A stretch of DNA of 64,000 nt, taken from contig CAJURH010000011.1 in assembly GCA_910588775.1 (NCBI GenBank), forward strand, positions 13,086-77,085, written 5' to 3'. The DNA is from an uncultured Lachnospiraceae bacterium. GTDB taxonomy: Bacteria > Bacillota > Clostridia > Lachnospirales > Lachnospiraceae. The position numbers and the translations under genes were made by a program. The notes under the pieces are model-generated. The model saw only the letters and a list, made by a program, of their open reading frames with translations, did not search any database and was not told where the DNA came from. Positions 31,727 through 40,899 of the stretch are shown piece by piece (the stretch's first letter is position 1; every line of letters begins with the position of its first letter).

Positions 31727-33745
31727 ATGATCTGTAAATATGTTTTTGGGAAACCTGTTGAAACAGGAGCTGTTGTGATGGAGATTCCAGAAAGCGCGCA
31801 GAAATTGGAAGTGATGCATCTTACAAAGGTTGACGCAGGCGTGCAGTTATCTTGTCAGATGGATGACGAGGATGTGGTTTATGGATTAGGGGAACAGATG
31901 CGCGGGATGAATAAGCGTGGATTCACCTATGTCAGTGACGCCCTGGATGACGCGGTGCATACGGAAGACCGGCATTCTCTGTATGGAAGCCATAATTTTC
32001 TAATATTGAGCAGGAAAACCCAGCCATCCTTTGGGGTTTTTGTGGACGATCCGGGCAGGGTGGCCTTTGATGTGGGGGAGACCAAACTGAATCAGATGGT
32101 CATTACAGCGGGACCGGACTGTACAGTTTATTTTATTGAAGGCGAAAGTCTGAAAGATATCGCCAAGCAATTTCGCAGGCTGATTGGACGCAGTTATATT
32201 GCTCCCAAATGGGCGTTTGGATATCAGCAGTCTCGTTGGGGTTATGTGAATGAATCGGATGTTCGGGAAGTAGTCAGGAGACATCAGGAGCAAGGGATTT
32301 TGCTGGACGCGGTTTATCTGGATATCGACTATATGGACAACTACAAAGACTTTACAGTGGATGCCGATAAATTCCCGGATTTTCCAGGGTTTGTGAACGA
32401 AATGAAAGACCAGGGCGTGCATCTTGTGCCCATTATTGACGCTGGCGTGAAGATAGAAGAGGGATATCCCATTTATGAAGAGGGCGTGGCAGGGGGATAT
32501 TTTTGCAAGGATGAGGATGGCGAGGACTTTGTAGGGGCGGTATGGCCGGGAAAAGTGCATTTTCCCGACGTACTCAACTCCAAAGCCAGACAGTGGTTCG
32601 GAGGAAAGTACAGATGGCTGATGGAGCAGGGAATTGATGGTTTCTGGAATGATATGAACGAACCGGCTATTTTCTATTCAGAAAAAAATATGCAGAAAGT
32701 GATGGATGAGCTGTTGGCCCTGAAAGGCAAAAATATAGATCTCCATGGATTTTTCCATATGAGGGACATATTGCTGGGGCTGTCCAATAATCCGGAGGAT
32801 TATAAGAGTTTTTACCACGATATGGATGGGGTGAAGATACGCCATGACAAGGTGCATAATATCTATGGCTACAATATGACCAAGGCCGCGGCGGAAGCGT
32901 TTGATGAGATCGCGCCGGATAAGAGAACGCTGCTGTTTTCCCGGTCGTCTTATATCGGCATGCATCGGTATGGCGGCATTTGGACGGGGGATAACAGCTC
33001 TTGGTGGAGCCATCTATTGTTGAGCGTTCAGCAGATGCCAGCCCTGAATATGTGTGGAATCCTATACGTCGGGTCCGATATCGGGGGATTTGGAAGTGAC
33101 ACAACGGAGGATTTGTTGTTGCGGTGGCTGCAATTTGGCGTTTTCACGCCGCTGATGAGAAACCACGCTACGTTGGGAACACGGCAGCAGGAAGTCTACC
33201 AGTTTGAAAATGTGGAAGATTTCCGGAACATGATTCGTATTCGTTATGGGCTGCTTCCTTATATTTACAGTGAGTATATGAAAGCGGCATTGGATGATGA
33301 GCTGTATTTTCGTCCGCTGTCATTTGACTATCCTGAGGACGATCACGCGGCTAAGGTGGAGGACCAGGTGATGGTGGGCGAGAGCATTATGGCTGCTCCA
33401 GTCTACACCCAGAACGCCACAGGCAGGTATGTGTATCTGCCGGAGGATATGCTGTTGGTGCGCATGAAATCCATGGAAAATAAAACCTGCGAGCCGATGG
33501 AAAAAGGCCATCATTATGTGGACGTGGCTTTAAATGAGCTGGTGTTTTTTGTGAAAAAGGATCACGCGCTGCCCCTGGCGGTTCTGGATGAGAAGATAAA
33601 ATCCACGGCGAATATGGAAGATGTTTCTTATGAGTGGATTTGTCATGGGGATGGTCCGGTGGAGTATGTTCTCTATGATGACGATGGCATATCGAAAAAA
33701 TATGTGCCGCAGAAAGATTGGAAAAAGGTAATCGTGGATAAATAA
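31727..33745 (+). CDS. Glycoside hydrolase family 31 alpha-glucosidase
   Basis: A 672-aa GH31 enzyme. The catalytic nucleophile Asp is in the signature GFWNDMNEPAIF (about residue 308). The acid/base Asp lies in IWTGDNSSWW (about residue 425), followed by the GSDIGGFG motif. The N-terminal beta-domain precedes a TIM barrel (about 165-520) and distal beta domains. It has no signal peptide, so it acts in the cytoplasm on imported alpha-glucosides; alpha-xylosidase or another GH31 activity is possible. The neighbouring LacI gene suggests sugar induction. No transporter is linked. Confidence 0.93.
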   Translation: MICKYVFGKPVETGAVVMEIPESAQKLEVMHLTKVDAGVQLSCQMDDEDVVYGLGEQMRGMNKRGFTYVSDALDDAVHTEDRHSLYGSHNFLILSRKTQPSFGVFVDDPGRVAFDVGETKLNQMVITAGPDCTVYFIEGESLKDIAKQFRRLIGRSYIAPKWAFGYQQSRWGYVNESDVREVVRRHQEQGILLDAVYLDIDYMDNYKDFTVDADKFPDFPGFVNEMKDQGVHLVPIIDAGVKIEEGYPIYEEGVAGGYFCKDEDGEDFVGAVWPGKVHFPDVLNSKARQWFGGKYRWLMEQGIDGFWNDMNEPAIFYSEKNMQKVMDELLALKGKNIDLHGFFHMRDILLGLSNNPEDYKSFYHDMDGVKIRHDKVHNIYGYNMTKAAAEAFDEIAPDKRTLLFSRSSYIGMHRYGGIWTGDNSSWWSHLLLSVQQMPALNMCGILYVGSDIGGFGSDTTEDLLLRWLQFGVFTPLMRNHATLGTRQQEVYQFENVEDFRNMIRIRYGLLPYIYSEYMKAALDDELYFRPLSFDYPEDDHAAKVEDQVMVGESIMAAPVYTQNATGRYVYLPEDMLLVRMKSMENKTCEPMEKGHHYVDVALNELVFFVKKDHALPLAVLDEKIKSTANMEDVSYEWICHGDGPVEYVLYDDDGISKKYVPQKDWKKVIVDK

Positions 33746-33770
33746 TAAAATTTGTTGATGTGCGCGGCGG

Positions 33771-33812
33771 AAGATGGTTTCCGTAGTTGGATTTTTATAC
33801 GGAGCCATCTTT
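33771..33812 (+). terminator. Imperfect terminator after the GH31 gene
   Basis: AAGATGGTTTCCGTA pairs with TACGGAGCCATCTT over about 13 bp with one mismatch or bulge, followed by TTCGCAAATTTTCTTTT. Confidence 0.5.
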
Positions 33813-33981
33813 CGCAAATTTTCTTTTACATAATTCTTTAAACGGTCTTCAATCACTTCATAGCTCTTTTCCCGCTTTGTATACGGATTACTGGAATATA
33901 TTTTAAAACAGGCGCAGGCATGGTATAATTTTCATAATATTTTGTGCGCTGCAGGCGTTATCGGGCGAAAAGGGGGGACTT

Positions 33982-34935
33982 ATGTATCAATATCATTTTT
34001 TTCAATGGATTTTATTCTTCTTTATCTATTGTTTCTTTGGATGGATATGGGAGTCATGTTATGTATCGGTGAAAGGGCGCAAGTGGGTAAATCGCGGATT
34101 CCTCCACGGGCCGTTGATTCCCATTTATGGATTTGGCGCCATTGCGGTATTGTTTGCGGCGATTCCGGTGCGGGACAACCTGGCGCTTGTATATATTTTC
34201 GGCATGGCGGGCGCTACATTGTTGGAATATGTGACCGGGGCGACGATGGAGAGGATATTCAAAGTCAGATACTGGGATTATTCGGGCAAGTTTCTGAATA
34301 TAAATGGACATGTCTGTCTGGTGGCTTCGCTGGCCTGGGGGGCTTTTTCTGTGTTGATGATTCGTTACGTTCATGCACCGGTGGAATTGGCGGTAACGCA
34401 GATGCAGGCGGATGTGGCGGAAGTTTTGGCGTTTGCGCTGGTTTTGGCATTTGCCGTGGACGCTACCCAGTCCTTTAACGAGGCCATGGATTTGCGGGAG
34501 ATTATTGAGAGAATCACCGAGAGCAGCCAGGAATTGAAGCGCATTCAGAAACGGGTGGATGTGATTGCGGCTGTTATCGATGCGGATGTGCAGGAGCATA
34601 GAAAGAAAGCGGAGGAGTTTAAGAAGACGGTGGAGGAGCGGCTGTTGGCGGAGAACCGGTTACAGGAGCTTTCAGAAACCATCGGGGAATATCTGGAGCG
34701 CGCCCGGGATAAATCGACGGAAGCGGCCCACGGAATCCGAGAGGAGATTGATAGGATGACTGGGGAAATGAAAAGGCTTCAGGAAAGTCTGGGCCGGCAG
34801 CAGCAGAAACTGGGGCAGGTGAGGAATAAGCAGTATATGCGCTCCATCGGCCTGCTGCGTAGAAATCCTGGCGCGTCGTCCAGAAAATATAGAGAAGCTC
34901 TGGAGGAACTCTGGCAGAGGAGTAAGCGGCTGTAA
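33982..34935 (+). CDS. CmpB-type membrane protein (putative ABC transporter permease family) with coiled-coil tail
   Basis: A 317-aa protein. The first half (about residues 1-165) has five hydrophobic segments and the family block VRYWDYSGKFLNINGHVCL typical of the ABC_trans_CmpB family. The second half (about residues 175-300) is a long charged coiled coil (EHRKKAEEFKKTVEERLLAE and onwards). Despite the family name, no ABC ATPase is known to work with most members, and the role is unknown. AAAGGGGGG precedes the ATG. The gene ends 135 bases before an ABC transporter cassette, which may be coincidental. Confidence 0.75.
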   Translation: MYQYHFFQWILFFFIYCFFGWIWESCYVSVKGRKWVNRGFLHGPLIPIYGFGAIAVLFAAIPVRDNLALVYIFGMAGATLLEYVTGATMERIFKVRYWDYSGKFLNINGHVCLVASLAWGAFSVLMIRYVHAPVELAVTQMQADVAEVLAFALVLAFAVDATQSFNEAMDLREIIERITESSQELKRIQKRVDVIAAVIDADVQEHRKKAEEFKKTVEERLLAENRLQELSETIGEYLERARDKSTEAAHGIREEIDRMTGEMKRLQESLGRQQQKLGQVRNKQYMRSIGLLRRNPGASSRKYREALEELWQRSKRL

Positions 34936-35070
34936 GTATTTTTTTCCTTTTAAACACAGAAGAGACACACAATGAACACATTTTTTTTCTATGATGATGT
35001 TTATGTAAATTTGAGTATTCCGGGTGTATGGCAGAATGCTGCTGTTCCGGGGAGACAGGAGGTATGAAAG

Positions 35071-36096
35071 TTGATTGAAGTCAGAAACCTGGTGAAAAAA
35101 TATGGCAGTCATCTGGCTGTGGATCATCTGAGTTTTGTGGTGGAGAAGGGGCAGATTTACGGATTCCTCGGCCCTAATGGCGCAGGTAAGTCTACGACAA
35201 TGAATATTATGACGGGATACCTGGGGGCCACAGAGGGAGAAGTGTTGGTCAATGGCCATAATATGTTAAAGGAGCCGGAGGAGGCCAAGAAACTGATTGG
35301 CTATCTGCCGGAGATCCCGCCTCTATATACGGATATGACCGTGGCGGAGTATCTGGCATTCGCTGCGGAGTTAAAGAAGGTGAAGCGGGCGGAAATTTCT
35401 TCCCAGACGGAACGGGTCATGGAGATGGTAAAGCTGACGGATGTGAGACATCGGCTGATACGAAACTTGTCCAAAGGCTATAAACAGCGGGTTGGTCTGG
35501 CGCAGGCGGTTCTTGGATTTCCAGAGATTATCATCCTGGATGAGCCCACGGTAGGGCTGGACCCCAAGCAGATTATAGAAATCCGTCAATTAATCCGGGA
35601 GTTGGCGAAAAACCATACGGTTATTCTAAGCTCTCATATTTTGGCGGAAGTGCGGGAAGTCTGTGACTACGTGATGATTATTTCAAAAGGAAAGTTGGTG
35701 GCCAGCGATACGCCGGATCATCTGGAGCGTCTGATCGAGGGAGAGGAGACGCTGGAATTGGATGTGAAAGGTAGCCGCAGCCAGGCGGAAGGGATTTTAA
35801 AAGAAATACAGGGCGTGAAGGAATGGATGTTTGACGAACGGGGCGGTGGACTGCTGGGCGTACAGATACAGGTGGCGGACCATCGGGAAATCCGGGAAGA
35901 GCTTTTTTACGCTTTTGCGGAGAAAAGATGTCCCATATACCGTATGCAGATTTCTAAGGCTACGCTGGAAGATGTGTTCCTGGAACTGACCCAGAATGAA
36001 GCCGGGGATGTGCCGGAAGAAGTCATAGAAGAGCAGGATGCGCTGGATGTTTCCGGGGACGGAAAGGAGGATGCAGACCATGAAGGGGATTTATAA
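35071..36096 (+). CDS. ABC transporter ATP-binding protein (GldA-like)
   Basis: A 341-aa ATPase. The Walker A motif GPNGAGKST is at about residues 35-43, a signature helix LSKGYKQRVGLAQA at about 133, and Walker B IIILDEPTVGLDP at about 152. The stretch after residue 225 is the extra C-terminal domain found in export-type ATPases of this class, ending in an acidic tail. The start codon is TTG with AGGAGG 9 bases upstream; the nearby ATG is followed by an in-frame stop. The permease start overlaps its end. It forms a unit with the three genes that follow, the layout of Gld/DUF4340-type transporters. Confidence 0.9.
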   Translation: MIEVRNLVKKYGSHLAVDHLSFVVEKGQIYGFLGPNGAGKSTTMNIMTGYLGATEGEVLVNGHNMLKEPEEAKKLIGYLPEIPPLYTDMTVAEYLAFAAELKKVKRAEISSQTERVMEMVKLTDVRHRLIRNLSKGYKQRVGLAQAVLGFPEIIILDEPTVGLDPKQIIEIRQLIRELAKNHTVILSSHILAEVREVCDYVMIISKGKLVASDTPDHLERLIEGEETLELDVKGSRSQAEGILKEIQGVKEWMFDERGGGLLGVQIQVADHREIREELFYAFAEKRCPIYRMQISKATLEDVFLELTQNEAGDVPEEVIEEQDALDVSGDGKEDADHEGDL

Positions 36097-36946
36097 ACGG
36101 GAGCTGAAATCCTATTTTTATTCGATGATTGGCTATGTGTTCGTCGCCTTTTTGGTGGCGTTTGTGGGCATTTATTTTATGGCGTATAACCTGAACATGG
36201 GGTATCCTTATTTCTCCTATACGCTTTCAGGGGGATTGTTTATTTTGTTGATTGCCATACCCATTTTGACGATGAAAAGCTTTTCGGAAGAGAGGCGCAG
36301 CAAGACAGACCAGCTTTTGCTGACGGCTCCGGTTTCATTGGGGCAGATTGTGTGGGGAAAATATTTGGCTATGGTGACGGTTTTTGCCATACCCAATCTG
36401 ATTTTCTGTCTGTTTCCACTGATGATTCAGGCATCGGGGCAGGCGTATTTTAGAGTGGATTACTGCGCAATTTTGGCTTATTTCCTGCTGGGATGCGCGT
36501 ACATTGCAGTGGGAATGTTCCTGTCTTCGCTGACGGAGAGCCAGATTATTGCAGCCATCAGCACATTTGGCGTGCTGCTGATTCTGTATTTGTGGAACGG
36601 TCTGATGGATTTTCTGCCCACGAATGCAGGGGGAAATTTAGCAGGCGTTTTGCTTTTGTGGAGTGTACTGGCGTTTGCTGTTTACCAGATGGCGAGAAAT
36701 TGGATGCTGGCGGCCATTCTGGAAGCGCTGGGCGTGGCGGCAGGGGTTGTTGTCTATTTCGTGCGGCCATCCTGGATGGAACGGCTGCTTCCGGATGTGT
36801 TGGGGAAGCTTTCCCTTTCCAATGGATTCACCAGTATTGTCAATGATCGGCTTTTGGATGTGAGCAGTCTGTTTCTGGGCGTGTCTGTGGTTGTGTTGTT
36901 TGTCTTTCTGACTATACAGACCATCCAGAGAAGACGGTGGAGTTAG
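36080..36946 (+). CDS. ABC transporter permease (GldF-like)
   Basis: A 288-aa membrane protein with six predicted segments, of the ABC-2 type permease class. The block SFSEERRSKTDQLLLTAPVS between the second and third segments is characteristic of the GldF/NosY-like branch. The ATG at 36080 was chosen because AAAGGAGG lies 9 bases before it; an ATG at 36071 abuts that site. The gene overlaps the ATPase gene by 17 bases. With its partners it likely exports or extracts an unknown substrate. Confidence 0.88.
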   Translation: MKGIYKRELKSYFYSMIGYVFVAFLVAFVGIYFMAYNLNMGYPYFSYTLSGGLFILLIAIPILTMKSFSEERRSKTDQLLLTAPVSLGQIVWGKYLAMVTVFAIPNLIFCLFPLMIQASGQAYFRVDYCAILAYFLLGCAYIAVGMFLSSLTESQIIAAISTFGVLLILYLWNGLMDFLPTNAGGNLAGVLLLWSVLAFAVYQMARNWMLAAILEALGVAAGVVVYFVRPSWMERLLPDVLGKLSLSNGFTSIVNDRLLDVSSLFLGVSVVVLFVFLTIQTIQRRRWS

Positions 36947-36961
36947 GAGGGGGAAGCAGAC

Positions 36962-38434
36962 ATGAAAAAGAAGTTCAGAGAGACGTTTTTCAGTGTGTCA
37001 TCCAGGTATGGCTCTTATAGTCTGGGGGCGATTGCGCTGGTGGTGGCCATTGTGATTGTGGCTAACCTGATTGTGGGCCAGCTCCCCGAAAATGTGCGCA
37101 GCGTGGATTTAAGCGATAATAAGATTTATGAGATTACAGATGTAAGCCGTAAGCTGGTCAAGGATTTAAAACAGCCGGTGGCTATCACAGTTCTGGCCCA
37201 AAAAGACCAGGTGGATAAGCGGATACGGAATTTTGTAGAAAAATACGCCGGTTTGTCTTCGAAAATAACTCTGGAATGGATTGACCCGGTGCAGCATCCG
37301 TCGGCGTTGTCCAAATACGACGCTCAGGCGGACAGCCTGGTGGTGTCCTGCGAGGATACGGATAAACAGCGGGTGATTTCCTTTGGGGAGATTATCACTT
37401 ACGACCAGATGTCTTATTACACGACAGGCTCCATGCAGGAGACGGCTTTTGACGGAGAGGGGCAGCTTACGGCGGCGGTGAATTATGTGATCAGCAGTCA
37501 GGGAAGGCAGGTGTATTATTCCACAGGCCACGGGGAGGAGACGTTTTCCTCTTCAGTGCAGGGGCTGCTGGAGAAGGCCAATTATACGCTGGAAGAATGC
37601 AATCTGTTGATGAATCCTGACATTCCGGAAGAATGTGAGCTTTTCATTATGAACGGTCCATCTACAGATGTGACGGCAGATGAGCAAAAGGGGATTTTGG
37701 ATTATTTGCAGCGTGGCGGCAAAGTGATGATACTTCTGGGTGATGGCGAGAAGAGCACGCCGAACCTGGATGCGATTTTCAAGGAATATGGTTTGGAGAG
37801 AGAGCAGGGCTATGTGGCGGATATACAGCGCAGCTACCAGCAGAATCCATATTATATTTTTCCAGAGTTGTCACTGGGCGAAGAATATGCCAAGGGTATG
37901 TCCAGTGAAATGGTGCTGCTGATTAACGCCCAGGGATTTACGCAGACCGATCCCGCGCGGGAGGCCATAACGCTGAATTCCTTTATGAACACGTCCTCAG
38001 ACGGGTATGTGGTTACCGATAAGGATGAAAAGCAGGGAACCTATGTGCTTGGCGCGGTGGCCACAGAGACCATATCGGTCAACGGCGTTTCTGGGAACCA
38101 GGCAAAGGGCGCTGGCGATGATGGGAAAAGTTCAGACGCTTCCGGTGAGGAGGATGGTCTGGAAAGCCGTCTGACGGTGTTGGGCGCTGGATCCATGATT
38201 GACGCGAATGTGACGGACACTTTCTCCACGCTGGAGAACCTGACCTTGTTTATGAATGCGGTGGGAGCCAACTTCGGAGAGGATGCCAGTATATCCATCG
38301 AGCCGAAGAGCCTGGAGGTCACTTATAATACGGTTCAGTATCCAGGGCTATTCAGTCTTCTGGTCATTTTCGGCATTCCTGTGATTGTGCTTGGATTTGG
38401 TTTCGTAACCTGGTTGCGGCGCAGAAAGGCATAG
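36962..38434 (+). CDS. GldG-like auxiliary transporter protein
   Basis: A 490-aa protein with transmembrane helices at both ends (about residues 20-40 and 463-482) and an extracellular domain of the ABC-type uncharacterised transport/IFT52-like fold between them. The fold block QVYYSTGHGEETFSSSVQGL lies near residue 180, and KVMILLGDGE follows near residue 257. An acidic Gly/Ser-rich insert (about 380-400) lies in the last third. In Bacteroidetes GldG works with GldA and GldF in gliding; in Firmicutes the same trio occurs without gliding, so the task here is unknown. It starts 15 bases after the permease with AGGAGGGGG. Confidence 0.85.
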   Translation: MKKKFRETFFSVSSRYGSYSLGAIALVVAIVIVANLIVGQLPENVRSVDLSDNKIYEITDVSRKLVKDLKQPVAITVLAQKDQVDKRIRNFVEKYAGLSSKITLEWIDPVQHPSALSKYDAQADSLVVSCEDTDKQRVISFGEIITYDQMSYYTTGSMQETAFDGEGQLTAAVNYVISSQGRQVYYSTGHGEETFSSSVQGLLEKANYTLEECNLLMNPDIPEECELFIMNGPSTDVTADEQKGILDYLQRGGKVMILLGDGEKSTPNLDAIFKEYGLEREQGYVADIQRSYQQNPYYIFPELSLGEEYAKGMSSEMVLLINAQGFTQTDPAREAITLNSFMNTSSDGYVVTDKDEKQGTYVLGAVATETISVNGVSGNQAKGAGDDGKSSDASGEEDGLESRLTVLGAGSMIDANVTDTFSTLENLTLFMNAVGANFGEDASISIEPKSLEVTYNTVQYPGLFSLLVIFGIPVIVLGFGFVTWLRRRKA

Positions 38435-38444
38435 GTGGCGGAGT

Positions 38445-39002
38445 ATGAAGAAAAAACAGATGGTAATTTTGGTGGCAGTGCTGGCGGCGTTGGCAGTTGT
38501 GTATGGGGCGCTGTCCTTTGTAAATAAAAAAGCGGAGGAAGAAGAAAAGGCGCAGGAGGAAAGCCGGGTCGTTCAGGTAACGGATCTGGAGGAAATCGTT
38601 TCTTTTTCCTATGAAGCGCCGGAGCAAGAGGCTTTGCATTTTGAGAAAAAGAAAGACGACTGGGTATGTGTGGATGATGAGAAAATAGAATTGGAACAGA
38701 CCTACCCCAATGAGATTGTAAATGCTTTTTCCAGTCTGACAGCCTCTCGTAAAATGGAAGAGCTTGATGCGCTGGAAGATTATGGTTTGGCAAAACCTGC
38801 GTATACGGTGACCTTGCAGCCCAAAGACGGGAAAGAGGTCACGGTCTGCATTGGAGATGCTGTGGGGGAGGAATACTATCTGCAAGTGAAGGGCGAGGAC
38901 GCGGTGTATACAGTGACTTCTTCCGTGACTGGGGTATTAGGTCACAGTCTGGAGGATATGGAGAAAGTGGAAGATGAAGAGGACGCGGAAGCGGATTCTT
39001 AA
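38445..39002 (+). CDS. DUF4340-domain membrane-anchored protein
   Basis: A 185-aa protein with one N-terminal transmembrane helix (about residues 5-22) and an extracellular DUF4340 domain containing ALEDYGLAKPAYTVTL. The C-terminus is strongly acidic. DUF4340 proteins regularly follow GldG-like genes and are thought to be accessory parts of that transporter; the biochemical role is unknown. It begins 10 bases after the GldG-like stop and ends the unit before an intrinsic terminator. Confidence 0.85.
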   Translation: MKKKQMVILVAVLAALAVVYGALSFVNKKAEEEEKAQEESRVVQVTDLEEIVSFSYEAPEQEALHFEKKKDDWVCVDDEKIELEQTYPNEIVNAFSSLTASRKMEELDALEDYGLAKPAYTVTLQPKDGKEVTVCIGDAVGEEYYLQVKGEDAVYTVTSSVTGVLGHSLEDMEKVEDEEDAEADS

Positions 39003-39016
39003 ACGGGATTTTAGGA

Positions 39017-39054
39017 AAAATTGTCGTATGGGGGAACCTATACGGCAATTTTTT
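39017..39054 (+). terminator. Intrinsic terminator of the ABC cassette
   Basis: AAAATTGTCGTAT pairs with ATACGGCAATTTT (single mismatch/bulge) around a G-rich loop, followed by TTATC and a T-rich arm. Confidence 0.75.
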
Positions 39055-39082
39055 ATCTTGTAGGAAATTCTGTTCCAAAGGC

Positions 39083-39119
39083 AATCCGCCGCAGGCGGAG
39101 GAGCCTGTCCGGCAGGATT
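39083..39119. repeat. GC-rich cruciform-like element
   Basis: AATCC (39083-39087) pairs with GGATT (39115-39119) and encloses two GC-rich hairpins (GCC-GCA-GGC and CCTG-TCCGG-CAGG). It lies between the ABC cassette terminator and the SOS promoter and is much richer in GC than its flanks. I do not recognise it; it may be a mobile repeat of the REP type. Confidence 0.4.
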
Positions 39120-39173
39120 CTTTCTTGTTCTATTAGAAAACTTCTTTGAATTTTAAATTCCTGATTTTGGGGG

Positions 39174-39202
39174 TTGAAAAGGAACGTGGGTTCTGATAAT
39201 AT
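39174..39202 (+). promoter_or_regulatory. SOS promoter with LexA box for the Y-family polymerase
   Basis: TTGAAA (39174-39179), 17-base spacer and TATA-like TAATAT (39197-39202). The Firmicutes LexA box GAAC-N4-GTTC (39182-39193) lies in the spacer, so LexA binding would block polymerase. Confidence 0.75.
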
Positions 39203-39230
39203 GTTCTGGTAAGGGGGGGGTGCATAACTG

Positions 39231-40757
39231 TTGCAGGAAAGTCATTCGTATGTTGCCATTGATCTAAAATCTTTCTATGCTTCTGTGGAGTGCATAGAGC
39301 GGGGGTTGGACCCACTTACCACGAACCTTGTGGTTGCCGACGCCAGCCGCACGGAGAAGACCATCTGTCTGGCTGTGTCACCGTCCATGAAGGCTTACGG
39401 CATTCCGGGCCGGCCTCGGTTATTTGAAGTTGTACAGCGGATGAAAGAGGTGAACGCAAGACGGAGGGAAAGGGCGCCGCATCGTACGTTTACCGGTTCT
39501 TCTTGCCATGCGGTTGAGCTGGAATCTTCGCCGGATCTTTCCGCTTCGTATATTACGGCACCGCCACGCATGGCCCTGTATATGGACTATAGCACGAGGA
39601 TTTACAATATTTACTTGAAGTACATTGCCCCAGAAGATATGCATGTCTATTCTATTGACGAGGTGTTTATGGATGTCACGGGATATCTGGAGCTGTATGG
39701 ACTTACGGTCCGTGAACTGGCGGTGAAGATTTTGCAGGAGGTAGCGCAGGTCACTGGAATCACAGCGACGGCGGGGATTGGGACGAATCTTTATCTGAGC
39801 AAGGTGGCCATGGATATTGTGGCGAAGCATATTGCGCCAGATGAAGACGGGGCGCGGATTGCCCATCTAAATGAGATGGAGTACCGCAGACTTTTGTGGG
39901 ATCATCGTCCGCTTACGGATTTCTGGCGTGTGGGCAGGGGGTATGCCAGGAAGCTGGAGGAAAATGGGATAATGACCATGGGTGACGTGGCCAGGTGCTC
40001 CATTGGAAAGCCAGACGATTATTACAACGAAGGGTTGCTGTACAAATTGTTCGGCGTAAATGCGGAGCTGCTGATTGATCATGCGTGGGGATGGGAACCG
40101 TGCACGATTGCAGATGTGAAGGCGTATAAGCCGGAGTCCAACAGTATGGGGTCCGGCCAGGTTCTTCCGTGTCCCTATGAATTTGAGAAAGCGAAGCTGA
40201 TTGTCCGGGAGATGGCGGATCTTCTGGCGCTGGATTTGTTGGAGAAAGGGCTGGTGACAAGTCAGATTGTGCTAACCATCAGTTATGACACGGAAAATCT
40301 GTCCAACCCGGAAATTCGGAAACGCTATAAAGGTCTCGTCACCACAGACCGTTATGGGCGCAAGATTCCCAAACATGCCCATGGCACGGTGAATTTGAAA
40401 CGTCCCACTTCTTCGTCCAGATGGATCATAGATGCGGCCGTGGAGCTATATGAGAGTATTGTGAATAAAAATTTGTTGATTCGCAGGGTCGTCATCACGG
40501 CGAATCATGTGGTGGAAGAAGGGAAGGCGCAAGGAGAGAACTCTTTTGAACAGCTTAGCCTATTTACGGATTATGGAGCGCGGCAGGGACAAAAGGCGGC
40601 GGAGAAAGCGGCTTTGGAGCGGGAGAGAAAGCTGCAGGAAGCGATGTTGGGCATTAAGAGGAAATTTGGAAAAAACGCCATTGTGAAAGGAATGAATCTG
40701 GAGGAGGGCGCCATGGCCATGGAGCGCAATGGGCGAATCGGAGGCCATAAAGCGTAA
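39231..40757 (+). CDS. Y-family DNA polymerase (UmuC/UvrX-like)
   Basis: A 508-aa translesion polymerase. Family catalytic motifs are visible: AIDLKSFYASVEC at about residue 9 with the first metal Asp, and YSIDEVFMDVTGYL at about residue 138 with the Asp-Glu pair. The length exceeds DinB (about 350-420) and fits the UvrX/UmuC-like branch found with YolD-type partners. The start codon is TTG, preceded by a G-run ribosome site. A LexA box in the promoter and a YolD-like gene downstream support DNA-damage induction. It acts in mutagenic bypass synthesis. Confidence 0.9.
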   Translation: MQESHSYVAIDLKSFYASVECIERGLDPLTTNLVVADASRTEKTICLAVSPSMKAYGIPGRPRLFEVVQRMKEVNARRRERAPHRTFTGSSCHAVELESSPDLSASYITAPPRMALYMDYSTRIYNIYLKYIAPEDMHVYSIDEVFMDVTGYLELYGLTVRELAVKILQEVAQVTGITATAGIGTNLYLSKVAMDIVAKHIAPDEDGARIAHLNEMEYRRLLWDHRPLTDFWRVGRGYARKLEENGIMTMGDVARCSIGKPDDYYNEGLLYKLFGVNAELLIDHAWGWEPCTIADVKAYKPESNSMGSGQVLPCPYEFEKAKLIVREMADLLALDLLEKGLVTSQIVLTISYDTENLSNPEIRKRYKGLVTTDRYGRKIPKHAHGTVNLKRPTSSSRWIIDAAVELYESIVNKNLLIRRVVITANHVVEEGKAQGENSFEQLSLFTDYGARQGQKAAEKAALERERKLQEAMLGIKRKFGKNAIVKGMNLEEGAMAMERNGRIGGHKA

Positions 40758-40785
40758 TGGGATTTGAGCTTTAAAACGTCTGAAT

Positions 40786-40861
40786 TTCCTTTGCAATGAA
40801 AAGCGAAATAGACAAAACCGAACGCAAGCGCCGATTATAAAATGGGTGTGATGCAATCGCC
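40786..40861. repeat. Dispersed palindromic repeat, copy D
   Basis: The right arm (40834-40861) matches the right arm of copy A (17927-17954) at 22 of 28 positions, including GCAATCGCC. It lies between the polymerase and YolD-like genes. Confidence 0.5.
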
Positions 40862-40899
40862 AAATGAGGCGTGAGGATGAGAAGAAAGGCAGGGAGACA

